Source: Leptospira paudalimensis (GTDB taxonomy: Bacteria > Spirochaetota > Leptospiria > Leptospirales > Leptospiraceae). Taken from it: a stretch of 64,000 nt of DNA. Every line of letters starts with the position of its first letter. Within the stretch, counting starts at the first letter, position 1. Where the stretch lies: NCBI RefSeq assembly GCF_026151345.1, contig NZ_JAMQPR010000001.1, positions 1,346,231-1,410,230 on the forward strand, in the 5' to 3' direction. The translations under genes were made by a program, and so were the position numbers. The notes beneath the pieces were generated by a model. The model saw only the letters and a list, made by a program, of their open reading frames with translations, searched no databases and was not told where the DNA came from. This document shows, piece after piece, positions 42,447 through 51,895 of this stretch.

Positions 42447-43682
42447 ATGGAAAATCAGGCAAATCAGAATTTAGCAATTTTGATCGATGATTATTTGCCT
42501 AATAGTACAAAGGTTGCATCTAAAATGATGCATGAATTAGCAATTGAGTTACATGCTCGCGGCTTTACCATCGATGTCATTACACCAATCATTCGAAAAG
42601 GTAAAAAATCCATCCTTAAAAAGGAAAAACTAGTAATCGATCAAATTAATGTATTCACATTCGATTCAGGAGAAATCAAAGAAGCTTCAAAAGTTGTCAG
42701 GTTGGTGAATGAATTGTTAATGCCATACCGAGCATTGTATGCTTTTTTCAGGCATTTTTATTCCCGAAAGTATAAGTATGTGATCACCTATTCACCTTCG
42801 ATTTTCTGGTATCCACTTGTATATTTCTTTCGCTTTCAATTTAAAACAAAATCCTATTTAGTTTTGAGGGATTTTTTTCCACAATGGGTGATCGATAGTG
42901 GTATCATTAAAGAAAATTCACTCGTGACAAAATTTTTACGATGGCATGAAAAAATGAATTATCTTGCCTTCGATACAATTGGAATTCAATCTCCTAAAAA
43001 TTTAGCTTGGTTCCAGGAAAAATACCAAAAGCTTAATTTAAAATCCGAACTATTATACAATTGGGTTACACCTTCCATTATGTATGTAGATTCAAAAAAG
43101 AATACGGTAAAGAAGTTTAGAACTAAATACAATCTTCAGTCTAAACTTTTATTCTTTTATGGGGGGAATATTGGTCATGCCCAGGATATGAAAAATTTGC
43201 TTACATTAGCGGAACAAATGTTAGCTGAGAAAGATGTTTTTTTTATTTTTATAGGGAGTGGGGATGAGGTAAATCTTGTAAAAGAAACAATCCAAAATCG
43301 CAATTTAAAAAATACACTATATTTAGAGAGTGTCTCTCAAGATGAATATATGAGTATTCTCTCTGAAGTTGATGTTGGATTATTTTCGCTAAGTCCACAC
43401 CACTCAACTCACAATTTCCCAGGTAAAATTTTATCCTATTGCCAATTGGCTTTACCAATTTTAGGTGCAGTTAATTCTGGAAATGATATCATAGAAGTGA
43501 TCGAAGGAAGTGGTTCTGGAAAAATTTCAATTGCAGGTAATTCGGATGCATTAATCCAAAACGCGAAATTATTTTTGGATGCTAAAATCCGAGAACAAAT
43601 GTCGAAGAATTCATTGAGGTTAATGGAAGAATACTTTTCCACTTCAAAATCTGCGGAATCAATAATCAAAGCATTGAATTAA
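42447..43682 (+). CDS. WbuB-like family 4 glycosyltransferase (probable L-FucNAc transferase)
   Basis: A 411-residue GT-B transferase. The N-terminal region LAILIDDYLPNSTKVASKMMHEL and VLRDFFPQWVIDSGII resemble E. coli WbuB-type L-fucosamine transferases, and FPGKILSYCQLALPILGA is the donor-binding segment. It starts exactly at the end of the UDP-L-FucNAc gene set, which supports the assignment. It would transfer L-FucNAc (or L-QuiNAc) onto the lipid-linked first sugar. Confidence 0.87.
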   Translation: MENQANQNLAILIDDYLPNSTKVASKMMHELAIELHARGFTIDVITPIIRKGKKSILKKEKLVIDQINVFTFDSGEIKEASKVVRLVNELLMPYRALYAFFRHFYSRKYKYVITYSPSIFWYPLVYFFRFQFKTKSYLVLRDFFPQWVIDSGIIKENSLVTKFLRWHEKMNYLAFDTIGIQSPKNLAWFQEKYQKLNLKSELLYNWVTPSIMYVDSKKNTVKKFRTKYNLQSKLLFFYGGNIGHAQDMKNLLTLAEQMLAEKDVFFIFIGSGDEVNLVKETIQNRNLKNTLYLESVSQDEYMSILSEVDVGLFSLSPHHSTHNFPGKILSYCQLALPILGAVNSGNDIIEVIEGSGSGKISIAGNSDALIQNAKLFLDAKIREQMSKNSLRLMEEYFSTSKSAESIIKALN

Positions 43683-43690
43683 CTACCAAT

Positions 43691-44971
43691 ATGGCGCAAA
43701 ACACTCCTTTAACACGAAGACATTCAAGATGGTTTGAGCGAATTCTCCTTAGTTATCTATTTCAGTTTATATCTGGTGGAATTGTCCTCATCATTTCTTC
43801 CGCCATTCCTATTTGGGGTATTCAATTTTGGAAAGCTAACGATCCCAATTTAATCACATCATTATCAGCAAGTATCATTTCATTTCTAATCGCAACTTTT
43901 AGTTTAAGGAAACTGTTCCGTTTACCAGCATCAGAATCAGTATCGTTTATATTTCCAGTCACCATTATCTGTTTTGCGATTCCCATTTTATTCATATTGT
44001 TTTTCCGTGCTTCTTATTCCTTACAGATATTTGTAATTAGTTTTATAGTGACTTTACTTTGGTGTTTTGCAGGATTTTTTCTAGGGAGACGGTATCGATT
44101 AATACGGTACGCAATTTTGCCATCGTCATCTAGTAATGATTTAGTAAAATCACATGGTGCACTATTTTCAATATTGAAGTCTCCTGATTTAGAAGGACAA
44201 CGATACAATGCAATCGTTGCCGATTTTGATAGTCCTATGTTAACGCCTGAATGGGAAAAGTTTTTAGCTGAGTGTACACTGGCCAGAATTCCAGTTTATT
44301 CAGAGAAAAAAATTAGAGAGTTTGTTACGGGAAGAGTAAAGATCAAACACCTTTCTGAAAATGTTTTTGGCTCACTTTTACCATCAGAAATTTATGAATC
44401 AATTAAACGTTGGATTGATTTCCTTTCCGCTTTATTCCTCATTCCAATTTTTTTACCGTTCTTTATCATCATCGCAATCCTAATTAAATTAGAATCAAAA
44501 GGTCCTGCCTTATTTATACAACCGAGAATGGGTTTTCGTGGAAAAGTATTTCCCATGTTAAAATTTAGAAGTATGTATACAAATAAGGAAGGTGGTCGAT
44601 TTACAAATCCAAGTGATGATCCAAGAATTACACGCATTGGAAAAATTATCCGTAAGTTTCGCATTGATGAACTGCCTCAATTGTTTAATATTTTGATTGG
44701 TCAAATGTCGTTCATTGGTCCAAGACCTGAATCTTTTGAATTATCCCAGTGGTATGAGAAGGATGTTCCTTTTTTTGCATATCGCCATGTTGTTAGACCT
44801 GGGATTAGTGGTTGGGCACAAGTAGAACAAGGTTATGCTGCTGAAGTTGATGGTATGAATGTAAAACTTGAATACGATTTTTATTACATTAAAAACTTTT
44901 CATTTTGGTTAGATCTATTGATTACTTTCAAAACAATCAAAACGATATTAACAGGATTTGGTGCAAGATAA
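43691..44971 (+). CDS. Undecaprenyl-phosphate sugar phosphotransferase (initiating transferase)
   Basis: A 426-residue polyprenyl-phosphate hexose-1-phosphate transferase (WbaP/WcaJ type). Four hydrophobic segments lie in residues 20-150, then a cytoplasmic region and a further hydrophobic segment near residue 250 (FLSALFLIPIFLPFFII). The catalytic C-terminus contains PMLKFRSMYTN, RIDELPQLFNIL and MSFIGPRPESF, which are the family motifs. It starts O-unit synthesis by moving a sugar-1-phosphate onto undecaprenyl phosphate at the inner membrane. It lies directly after the L-FucNAc genes. Confidence 0.94.
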   Translation: MAQNTPLTRRHSRWFERILLSYLFQFISGGIVLIISSAIPIWGIQFWKANDPNLITSLSASIISFLIATFSLRKLFRLPASESVSFIFPVTIICFAIPILFILFFRASYSLQIFVISFIVTLLWCFAGFFLGRRYRLIRYAILPSSSSNDLVKSHGALFSILKSPDLEGQRYNAIVADFDSPMLTPEWEKFLAECTLARIPVYSEKKIREFVTGRVKIKHLSENVFGSLLPSEIYESIKRWIDFLSALFLIPIFLPFFIIIAILIKLESKGPALFIQPRMGFRGKVFPMLKFRSMYTNKEGGRFTNPSDDPRITRIGKIIRKFRIDELPQLFNILIGQMSFIGPRPESFELSQWYEKDVPFFAYRHVVRPGISGWAQVEQGYAAEVDGMNVKLEYDFYYIKNFSFWLDLLITFKTIKTILTGFGAR

Positions 44972-46312
44972 TTGAATTTTATTTTCGATAAGTTTAAGTT
45001 ATTACCCAGTTATCTAATTCAAATCCGGATTGAGTTATTCATTTTTTTCATCTCTTTTCTGGTTCGATTGATTTGGGTATTAAATATTGATTCATATCCT
45101 ACTTTGGATGGTTACGCATATTATTCGAATGCATATTCATTAGCTAATGACGGGAAAGTGGATTTTTATTGGCCAGTTGGGTATTCCGCAATTCTAGCGC
45201 TTTTCATGAAATTGGGAATTTCGAAATTATTCTATTTCAAACTATTGAATGTTATATTTTCTTCTTTGTCAGTTGTAATTGGATATAAAATTGTTAATCA
45301 CTACATTCAAAATAGTGTTAAAAGAATATTGGCGGTATTTCTCCTTGTTTTTTATCCTGAATTTATATTCTTTAATTCCCTCTTTTGGAGTGAAACTGTA
45401 TTTATTTTTTTATTGTTACTCAGTTTTTATTTACTCATATTAAATAAGATTAAACTCTCCGCTATTGGTCTGGCGATATCCATTTTTGTAAAACCAATTG
45501 CAATATTAATTCCAGTTGTCTTTTGTTTCATCCATTTTCCTTCGAACCAACGTAGGTATTTTTTAGTTATTTCTTACACGATTATTTTGATATTTCATTT
45601 GCCTTGGATGGGATTTAATTACCAACAAACTGGAAAATTAGGACTTGTTTCCAATAACGGACCAACTAATTTATTTATCGGAAATAATCAGTATGCAACT
45701 GGTCATTATGATGAAGAAGGATTAAGAAATATATCGAAGTTTCCTACAGATGATTTAAAAAAGAATGTTTTTCAATTTTGGACCACATATTACCAGGACA
45801 TTCCTTTACTTGTATCTAAAAAGATATCATACTTATTATTTGGTATGCCATCACCATGGATTTGGTCAGTTGGGATTGGGACGAATGTTTATAGCCAACT
45901 TCCTCGTTATCTCACCATTGACGAGTTTCAAGCAATAAAAACAAAGATTAAAAATAATAATATTTTGGAGAGTTGTTATCAACTGAATGAAAAAATAAAT
46001 CTTTATTCACTGAATGCGAGTGCTGACGATTATACGAAGGCAACAATGGCGAATAACTTGATCTTTACAGGTGTTGTAACCTATAAGAGAGAGAATCAAC
46101 TACTGTTACTTTCAGAAGTTGCATTCTTTTTGAATGTACTTTTGATTTTAGTCTTTTTGATGAAAGTAGTATATTTTGGAATCAGAAGGATTCCCTTATT
46201 TTTTGTTCCAATATACTTTTTAGTTTTCTATTGTTTTTTCTTTGGAGATTTTAGATTTTTTTTACCAGCGATACCTTTCCTGATTATAGGGAATTTCCTT
46301 CCTAAAAAATAA
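44972..46312 (+). CDS. GT-C family membrane glycosyltransferase (ArnT/GT39-like)
   Basis: A 446-residue protein with about ten hydrophobic segments. The first periplasmic loop after helix 1 reads NIDSYPTLDGYAYYSNA, with Asp residues typical of GT-C enzymes that use polyprenyl-phosphate sugars, and YWPVGYSAILALF is close to the GT39/ArnT pattern. It would transfer a sugar from a lipid carrier in the periplasm, or modify the O-unit. It starts with TTG, next to the initiating transferase stop. A GT-C fold is fairly sure; the donor is unknown. Confidence 0.78.
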   Translation: MNFIFDKFKLLPSYLIQIRIELFIFFISFLVRLIWVLNIDSYPTLDGYAYYSNAYSLANDGKVDFYWPVGYSAILALFMKLGISKLFYFKLLNVIFSSLSVVIGYKIVNHYIQNSVKRILAVFLLVFYPEFIFFNSLFWSETVFIFLLLLSFYLLILNKIKLSAIGLAISIFVKPIAILIPVVFCFIHFPSNQRRYFLVISYTIILIFHLPWMGFNYQQTGKLGLVSNNGPTNLFIGNNQYATGHYDEEGLRNISKFPTDDLKKNVFQFWTTYYQDIPLLVSKKISYLLFGMPSPWIWSVGIGTNVYSQLPRYLTIDEFQAIKTKIKNNNILESCYQLNEKINLYSLNASADDYTKATMANNLIFTGVVTYKRENQLLLLSEVAFFLNVLLILVFLMKVVYFGIRRIPLFFVPIYFLVFYCFFFGDFRFFLPAIPFLIIGNFLPKK

Positions 46313-46325
46313 GGATCAAAAATAG

Positions 46326-47615
46326 ATGTTAGTTACTCTTTCCTTTTATATTTTTTTGATTCTACTGGTTTCGTATTTTAGTAAACAAGGGATGGGTTTA
46401 CTTATTACATTAACCTGGTGGGGGATTCTAAACGTAATCACTTATTTTTCGTTATCTGGTTTGTTTTTGCTATCTAGTGAAACTCAATTAGTATACTTTT
46501 TGTTTTTTGCTTTTTTTGTGATCAGTTTTCTTTTAACTGAAAAGTTGTTACAATTCATACAATTGAAGAAATCCAATCTTAATGTTAGTGCTTATTTATA
46601 TCGTTTTTTATCTAATTTGACTTTATTCGTTTTATTGCCGATACAACTGATTTTTACTCTTCGGGCAATTTATTTAATTAGTTTTGTAATGACACCTTCT
46701 TACTACAGAAGTGATGTTTTTGGGCTAATGACGGGAACATCTTCATTATTTTTCAATTCAATCCTTTTTGCAAAGGCACACGCTTTTATAATGGGGCCAT
46801 TACAGTTTGTGATTTTTTTTGCAGGTTTTTCTTATTTCATAAATCGTAAGAAGAAAGGATTATTGGCTCTTGGAACCATCTTGATTGTTTTGGATGCACT
46901 AATGATGTTTGGAAGATTTGGTTATCACTATTTGATTCTATCTTTGGTATTTTATTTTTTCTTATCTGGTAAAATTCGGAATCTTCATGAAAAAAGGAGA
47001 GTCATTCTTTCAACTTTAGCATTCATTACAATTTTACTTTTTACAGTGGTGAAGGTTACAAATAATAGAGGTGATTCAAATTTTACAAAGATCTTTGAAA
47101 CTTATGTTATCACTTACCATACAGAATCTTTTATCATATTTGATACGGAACTAAAAAATCCAAACTCGATTCTTCATGAATACACTTATGGTTTATCAAC
47201 CTTTGGAGGAGTGGAACGATATTTTATTCCAATAATCAATCAATTTGGATTCAAATGGTTGTCGCAAACTGATATAGTCGGCGGATATTTACACCAAAAT
47301 TTCCTGGTAGGGTATGATGAATATTTAAAACCTCTATTATTTAATGCATATGGATCTATTTTTTTCACAATGTACCGTGATGGTGGATTGATTGCAGTTT
47401 CTATATTTGGAATCTTATTTGGATTATTCTTTTCATTCTATTCCGTATCATTGAAAAGTAAAGATCCAATTGATTTTGCCATATTTTATGGATTATTATT
47501 TATTTTAATATATGGTGTCTTTCAGCCGACAGTATTGGGACCGATGTTACCCGCTTTATTTATTTTATATCTGTCAAAAGTCATTTTTAATGCTTATGCA
47601 AAGTTAGTTCATTGA
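46326..47615 (+). CDS. wzy: Wzy-like O-antigen polymerase
   Basis: A 429-residue membrane protein with about 11-12 hydrophobic segments and one large hydrophilic loop (YVITYHTESFIIFDTELKN to GFKWLSQTDIVGGYLHQNF, roughly residues 260-335). This topology, length and placement next to a Wzx flippase fit O-antigen polymerase, which joins flipped repeat units in the periplasm. Sequence alone cannot prove Wzy because these proteins diverge strongly. It begins 13 bp after the GT-C gene. Confidence 0.78.
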   Translation: MLVTLSFYIFLILLVSYFSKQGMGLLITLTWWGILNVITYFSLSGLFLLSSETQLVYFLFFAFFVISFLLTEKLLQFIQLKKSNLNVSAYLYRFLSNLTLFVLLPIQLIFTLRAIYLISFVMTPSYYRSDVFGLMTGTSSLFFNSILFAKAHAFIMGPLQFVIFFAGFSYFINRKKKGLLALGTILIVLDALMMFGRFGYHYLILSLVFYFFLSGKIRNLHEKRRVILSTLAFITILLFTVVKVTNNRGDSNFTKIFETYVITYHTESFIIFDTELKNPNSILHEYTYGLSTFGGVERYFIPIINQFGFKWLSQTDIVGGYLHQNFLVGYDEYLKPLLFNAYGSIFFTMYRDGGLIAVSIFGILFGLFFSFYSVSLKSKDPIDFAIFYGLLFILIYGVFQPTVLGPMLPALFILYLSKVIFNAYAKLVH

Positions 47616-48928
47616 AAGCTATTTTTTTTAATTCAATCTGGTTTTTTTTCGACAAAGTTTTTAAGCTCATTGTTGGCTTTACAATCAGTGTAATGATTGT
47701 AAGATACCTTGGTCCGGAATGGTTTGGTAAATATAATTATGTTAATTCGATCATTGTTTTATTTGGAATTTTTGTTTCCTTTGGATCTGAAGGAATATTG
47801 GTAAAATTTTTAGTTTCTGAACCAGAGCAGAAAAATGAAATTCTATCTGCTTCCTTTTGGTTTCATTCTGTATTTGGTTTATTATCGTTTCTATTATCCT
47901 TTTTATTCCTTCAAATTCTTCGAAATGAAGCAGATTTATTTCAATTATTAATGATTTTGGGGATCCCATTATTGTTTCGTTCATTTTCGGTCGTAAAGTA
48001 TGTTTATGAATCCAATTTAGAAATTAAAAAAGTAGTTATAATTGATAATCTTATTTTTTTTTCCTTTTCATTCATTCGAGTTTTGTTGGTTTATTTAAAT
48101 TTAAGTTTTAATTGGATTTTTGTCTCCTTTGCTGCAGAAGGTATTATTGCCAATCTTTCTTTGTTTTTTTACTATCGTTTACATCATCCTGCATTTTTGA
48201 ATTTCCGTCCCAAATTAGAAACAATTAAATCGATACTTAAAGAATCATTTCCAATTTTGGTGTCTGGGTTTGCGATCATTGTTTATATGAAAGTAGATCA
48301 AATAATGATTGGGTCTATGTTAGGTGATGAGCAATTGGGTATTTATAGTGTCGGTGTACGGCTAAGTGAGTTTTGGTATTTTATTCCTATCGGAATTTCT
48401 TCTTCATTTTTTCCCCATTTGATAGCATTGAAGAAGGACTTGTCAATTCACTATAAGAGACGATTTGCAATTTTGCATAGTATTGTATTTTGGATGGCAC
48501 TGTTAGGAGCATGTATCACTCAATTTGCCGCAGACTATGTAATCGTTAATATTTATGGGTATGAATATTTTAATTCATCCTCGGTTTTAAAAATTCATAT
48601 ATGGGCATCTTTGTTTGTATTTTTGGGTGTAGCTGGAAGTAATTATTATATTTTAGAGAATTTGCAAAAGCTGACGATATTCAAAAGCTTTTTTGGACTA
48701 TTGGTCAATATTATTTTAAATTTTTTCTGGATTCCTGAATTTGGAATTGTTGGTGCAGCATTTGCTACTCTCATTTCACAATTTTGTGCTAATACATTGT
48801 TTTTGGTTTTGTTTAGAAGTTTGCATCCTCTTTTATTCCTTCAATTTGGAAGTTTACTTGAGATAAGATTTTTAAATATAAAAAGTATTTTCAAAAAACA
48901 AGTAAGTGTTTATCAGGCAAATGATTAG
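47612..48928 (+). CDS. wzx: Wzx O-antigen flippase
   Basis: A 438-residue polytopic membrane protein of the polysaccharide transporter (PST/MATE-like) group, with about twelve hydrophobic segments. IRYLGPEWFGKYNYVNS is the recurring Wzx signature region near the N-terminus, and IVYMKVDQIMIGSMLGDEQL, around residue 225, matches the family. It would move undecaprenyl-linked repeat units across the inner membrane. It starts by TTGA overlap with the Wzy-like gene. Confidence 0.92.
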   Translation: MKAIFFNSIWFFFDKVFKLIVGFTISVMIVRYLGPEWFGKYNYVNSIIVLFGIFVSFGSEGILVKFLVSEPEQKNEILSASFWFHSVFGLLSFLLSFLFLQILRNEADLFQLLMILGIPLLFRSFSVVKYVYESNLEIKKVVIIDNLIFFSFSFIRVLLVYLNLSFNWIFVSFAAEGIIANLSLFFYYRLHHPAFLNFRPKLETIKSILKESFPILVSGFAIIVYMKVDQIMIGSMLGDEQLGIYSVGVRLSEFWYFIPIGISSSFFPHLIALKKDLSIHYKRRFAILHSIVFWMALLGACITQFAADYVIVNIYGYEYFNSSSVLKIHIWASLFVFLGVAGSNYYILENLQKLTIFKSFFGLLVNIILNFFWIPEFGIVGAAFATLISQFCANTLFLVLFRSLHPLLFLQFGSLLEIRFLNIKSIFKKQVSVYQAND

Positions 48929-50030
48929 AAGTATTTTCATTTTTTTAGCGAGTTTGTTCAGAATTTTTTCTATTTTTAGGGAGGAAGTAACTTTAATATG
49001 TAAAATTGATAATATTGGAGATTACATACTTTTTAGAAATTTTTTAAAAGATTTTAAGGATTCTGCATTCAACCAAAAACGAAGGATTGTATTGGTTGGA
49101 AATATTGCTTGGAAAAATATTTTTGAAAGTTATGATCATTCTACAATAGATAAGGTAATTTGGGTAAATATAAATTCCTTGCAGAATAATATATTCTATC
49201 GATACGGAATTCTTTCTTTACTGAATAGCTTTCGCATTCATTCGATTGTGCAACCGACATATTCTCGAAATTTATTGATTGATTTTTTGCTTTTACCACT
49301 TAGGGCAAAATTCAAATACACCCCGTTTGGCGATGATTTAAACCATATAACGGAACTTAAAATAAAGAATGATTTATCATATTCACATATTATCAAATCG
49401 GACAGGGATATAGATTTTGAATTTGATAGAAACTTGTTTTTTTTCAAAAATTTAGACCCAGTATTTTCTAAAGTGAAATTTTCATTGCCGTTTGAACGTA
49501 AATTACATTCAGAGAATGTAATTTCATTTTTTATTGGTTCCAGCTCTAAAACTCGTCAATTTTCAAAGGAAAATTTAAGTTATATAGTGAAATCAATTGA
49601 GAGTCGAGGTATAGATCGAATAAATCTAATTGGGGGACATTCAGAATTCAAATTAGGTGAAGAATTGAGTCAAATTTCAGAAAGAGTCGTAAATTTATGC
49701 GGCAAGCTCACACTCTCCGAAACAATTAATACCATTGGGAATTCAAAAATTGTTTTAACGATGGATTCAAGTGGTTTACATATGGCAATGGGCACTGGAG
49801 TTTCAAAAGTATATTGTTTTTCTAATGGCAATCATGCTTTTCGATTTGTACCATATCCAAAACAATATAAAAATCTAACTGTTTTTTTTCCTCCTATCAT
49901 TGATATGACCATTGTTAAACATCAGAAGATAGTGTATGATTCTTTTAAAAATGGTTCTCTTATTCCTATCGATTCCATCCGTATTGATTTAGCAATAAAA
50001 AGTATCGTCAAAGGATTACGTTCCAAATGA
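48921..50030 (+). CDS. Family 9 (heptosyltransferase-like) glycosyltransferase
   Basis: A 369-residue GT-B protein of the GT9 type. The N-terminal hydrophobic helix leads to ICKIDNIGDYILFRNFL, the GT9 signature. Later segments INLIGGHSEFKLGEEL, LCGKLTLSETINTI and VLTMDSSGLHMAMGTG match the donor-binding domain. It starts at ATG 48921, in the end of wzx; GTG 48906 would extend it by five residues. It may add a heptose or another sugar to the core or the repeat unit. Confidence 0.87.
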   Translation: MIRSIFIFLASLFRIFSIFREEVTLICKIDNIGDYILFRNFLKDFKDSAFNQKRRIVLVGNIAWKNIFESYDHSTIDKVIWVNINSLQNNIFYRYGILSLLNSFRIHSIVQPTYSRNLLIDFLLLPLRAKFKYTPFGDDLNHITELKIKNDLSYSHIIKSDRDIDFEFDRNLFFFKNLDPVFSKVKFSLPFERKLHSENVISFFIGSSSKTRQFSKENLSYIVKSIESRGIDRINLIGGHSEFKLGEELSQISERVVNLCGKLTLSETINTIGNSKIVLTMDSSGLHMAMGTGVSKVYCFSNGNHAFRFVPYPKQYKNLTVFFPPIIDMTIVKHQKIVYDSFKNGSLIPIDSIRIDLAIKSIVKGLRSK

Positions 50031-50935
50031 GTGTTCCTGTTCTCTTGATAGCGTTTAATCGTCCTGATTTAGCAGAATTGACATTAAGGAGGATGATAGA
50101 AGCAAAACCTTCGAAAATTTATTTCGCAGTAGATGGTGCGAGAAATAATAAACTGGGAGAACACGAGAAGGTAGAACGAGTTAGAAATCTAGTTTCACTG
50201 ATACCAACATCGATTCCTTATGAAGTAAAATTTTCTGATTTAAATCATGGATGCCGAGAAGGGGTTAGCTCGGCAATTACTTGGTTTTTTTCCAAGGAAG
50301 AAATGGGTATCATTTTGGAAGATGATTGTTATCCTGATCTAAGTTTTTTCCCATTTTGTGAGGAATTACTGATAAAGTATAAAGATGATCATCAGATCGG
50401 AATGATTTCTGGTGATAATTTTTTTCGAAATAAAATACATTTGAAAGACTCTTATTTTTACTCATCTTATTTTCATATTTGGGGTTGGGCAACATGGAGA
50501 AGGTCTTGGTCAGGTTACCAATCATCGGGCATAGACTCGGAAGTTGTCAAAACCGTTGTGAATCAAAACTTAAAAAACAGAAGAGCTAGGAAATTTTGGA
50601 TTCAATGGATAACGGAATCTGCAAACGGACATGTTGATACATGGGATCACCAATGGACGTTCCACAATTGGAAACATAATCGAATCTCCATAATGCCAAG
50701 TGTTAATTTAATTGCAAACTTAGGATTTCGTAGTGATGGTACTCACACCCTGGATGAAGACTCACAATTTGCAAATTTACAATCTGAACCAATAAAATTT
50801 CCACTTGTTCATCCAAAGAAGAAGGATATTATTAGGTTTTATCAAAAATTCGTAGAAGTTTTCTTTTATCCCGCATTCTTAAACCACTTATCACTGAAAG
50901 TTAAAATAGCAATATACAATCTTATAAAAAAATGA
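50027..50935 (+). CDS. GT-A-like glycosyltransferase
   Basis: A 302-residue protein. VPVLLIAFNRPDLAELTL and IYFAVDGARNNK begin a GT-A-like fold, and GIILEDDCYPDLSFF holds the acidic metal site. WGWATWRRSWSGY and TWDHQWTFHNW follow. It resembles a group of glycosyltransferases/haemolysin-like proteins common in polysaccharide clusters. It overlaps both neighbours by ATGA. The acceptor and donor are unknown. Confidence 0.82.
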   Translation: MSVPVLLIAFNRPDLAELTLRRMIEAKPSKIYFAVDGARNNKLGEHEKVERVRNLVSLIPTSIPYEVKFSDLNHGCREGVSSAITWFFSKEEMGIILEDDCYPDLSFFPFCEELLIKYKDDHQIGMISGDNFFRNKIHLKDSYFYSSYFHIWGWATWRRSWSGYQSSGIDSEVVKTVVNQNLKNRRARKFWIQWITESANGHVDTWDHQWTFHNWKHNRISIMPSVNLIANLGFRSDGTHTLDEDSQFANLQSEPIKFPLVHPKKKDIIRFYQKFVEVFFYPAFLNHLSLKVKIAIYNLIKK

Positions 50936-51882
50936 AAAAAATTTTTAAAGCCGCAATAAAGAAGATTATGAGAATTTTCCTGGGTGAAGTTTTAGATCAT
51001 CAATATGCTCTAAATGAAAAAATTGAAAATTTGCAAATTTCTATCGGGGAATTACACCAAAAATTGAATCAAAGATTTCCAAATGGAACATTTGCGGAGA
51101 ACGGTTATAAAGTGTTTTCGCAATGGAATGAGGATGGACTGATTCAGTACCTTATCAATAAAATCCCTGAAATTCCGAAGTCCTATATAGAATTTGGTGT
51201 AGAAAATTATTCCGAATCCAATACACGATTTTTAATGATGAACCAACATTGGAAAGGTTTGATCATTGATGGTTCAAAACAAAATATTGAATATGTTAAA
51301 AGGCAGAATTATTTCTGGCAAAATTCATTAACTGCTGTTAATCAATTTATTAATAAAGATAATATAAATCAAATTTTTGAATCTAATGGTTTTACTGGTC
51401 AAATTGGAATATTAAGTATTGATATTGATGGCAATGATTATTGGATTTTGGATTCGATTCACTCAATTTCTCCAATTATAATCATTTTGGAATTTAATAA
51501 TTTATTTGGAAAAGAAAAGAAAGTGACAATTCCATATGAGGAAAAATTCTATCGATTCAATTCTCATTTTTCCGGTTTGTATTATGGAGCCTCACTTCCC
51601 GCATTAACAGATTTATGCGCCAAAAAAGGGTATGAATTTGTCGGGACAAATAATATCTGTAACAATGCTTTTTTTGTTAGAAAGGACTTTTCAAGTCGCT
51701 TCCAATTGAGATCAGTAAGTGAGGTTTTTATGGATAATCCTTCACGTGAATCGAGGGATAAAAATGGAAATTTAACTTATTTGTCTGTTAGAGAAGAACA
51801 ACTTCGATTGATATCAGAACTTAGTTTGCTGAATTTGGAAACTGGAAAAGAAGAGAGAATCAAAGACTTATATTTGTCTTAA
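50932..51882 (+). CDS. FkbM-like methyltransferase-fold protein, unknown
   Basis: A 316-residue protein. Residues 20-50 form a short helical, possibly coiled-coil stretch (YALNEKIENLQISIGELHQKL). The core YIEFGVENYSESNTRFLMM, GLIIDGSKQN and GILSIDIDGNDYWILDSI resemble the SAM-binding and acidic motifs of FkbM-type methyltransferases. The first motif is not the usual G-x-G-x-G, so activity is uncertain. It overlaps the previous gene by ATGA. If it is a methyltransferase it may methylate the glycan chain terminus. Confidence 0.62.
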   Translation: MKKIFKAAIKKIMRIFLGEVLDHQYALNEKIENLQISIGELHQKLNQRFPNGTFAENGYKVFSQWNEDGLIQYLINKIPEIPKSYIEFGVENYSESNTRFLMMNQHWKGLIIDGSKQNIEYVKRQNYFWQNSLTAVNQFINKDNINQIFESNGFTGQIGILSIDIDGNDYWILDSIHSISPIIIILEFNNLFGKEKKVTIPYEEKFYRFNSHFSGLYYGASLPALTDLCAKKGYEFVGTNNICNNAFFVRKDFSSRFQLRSVSEVFMDNPSRESRDKNGNLTYLSVREEQLRLISELSLLNLETGKEERIKDLYLS

Positions 51883-51895
51883 AATTTAACCCACA

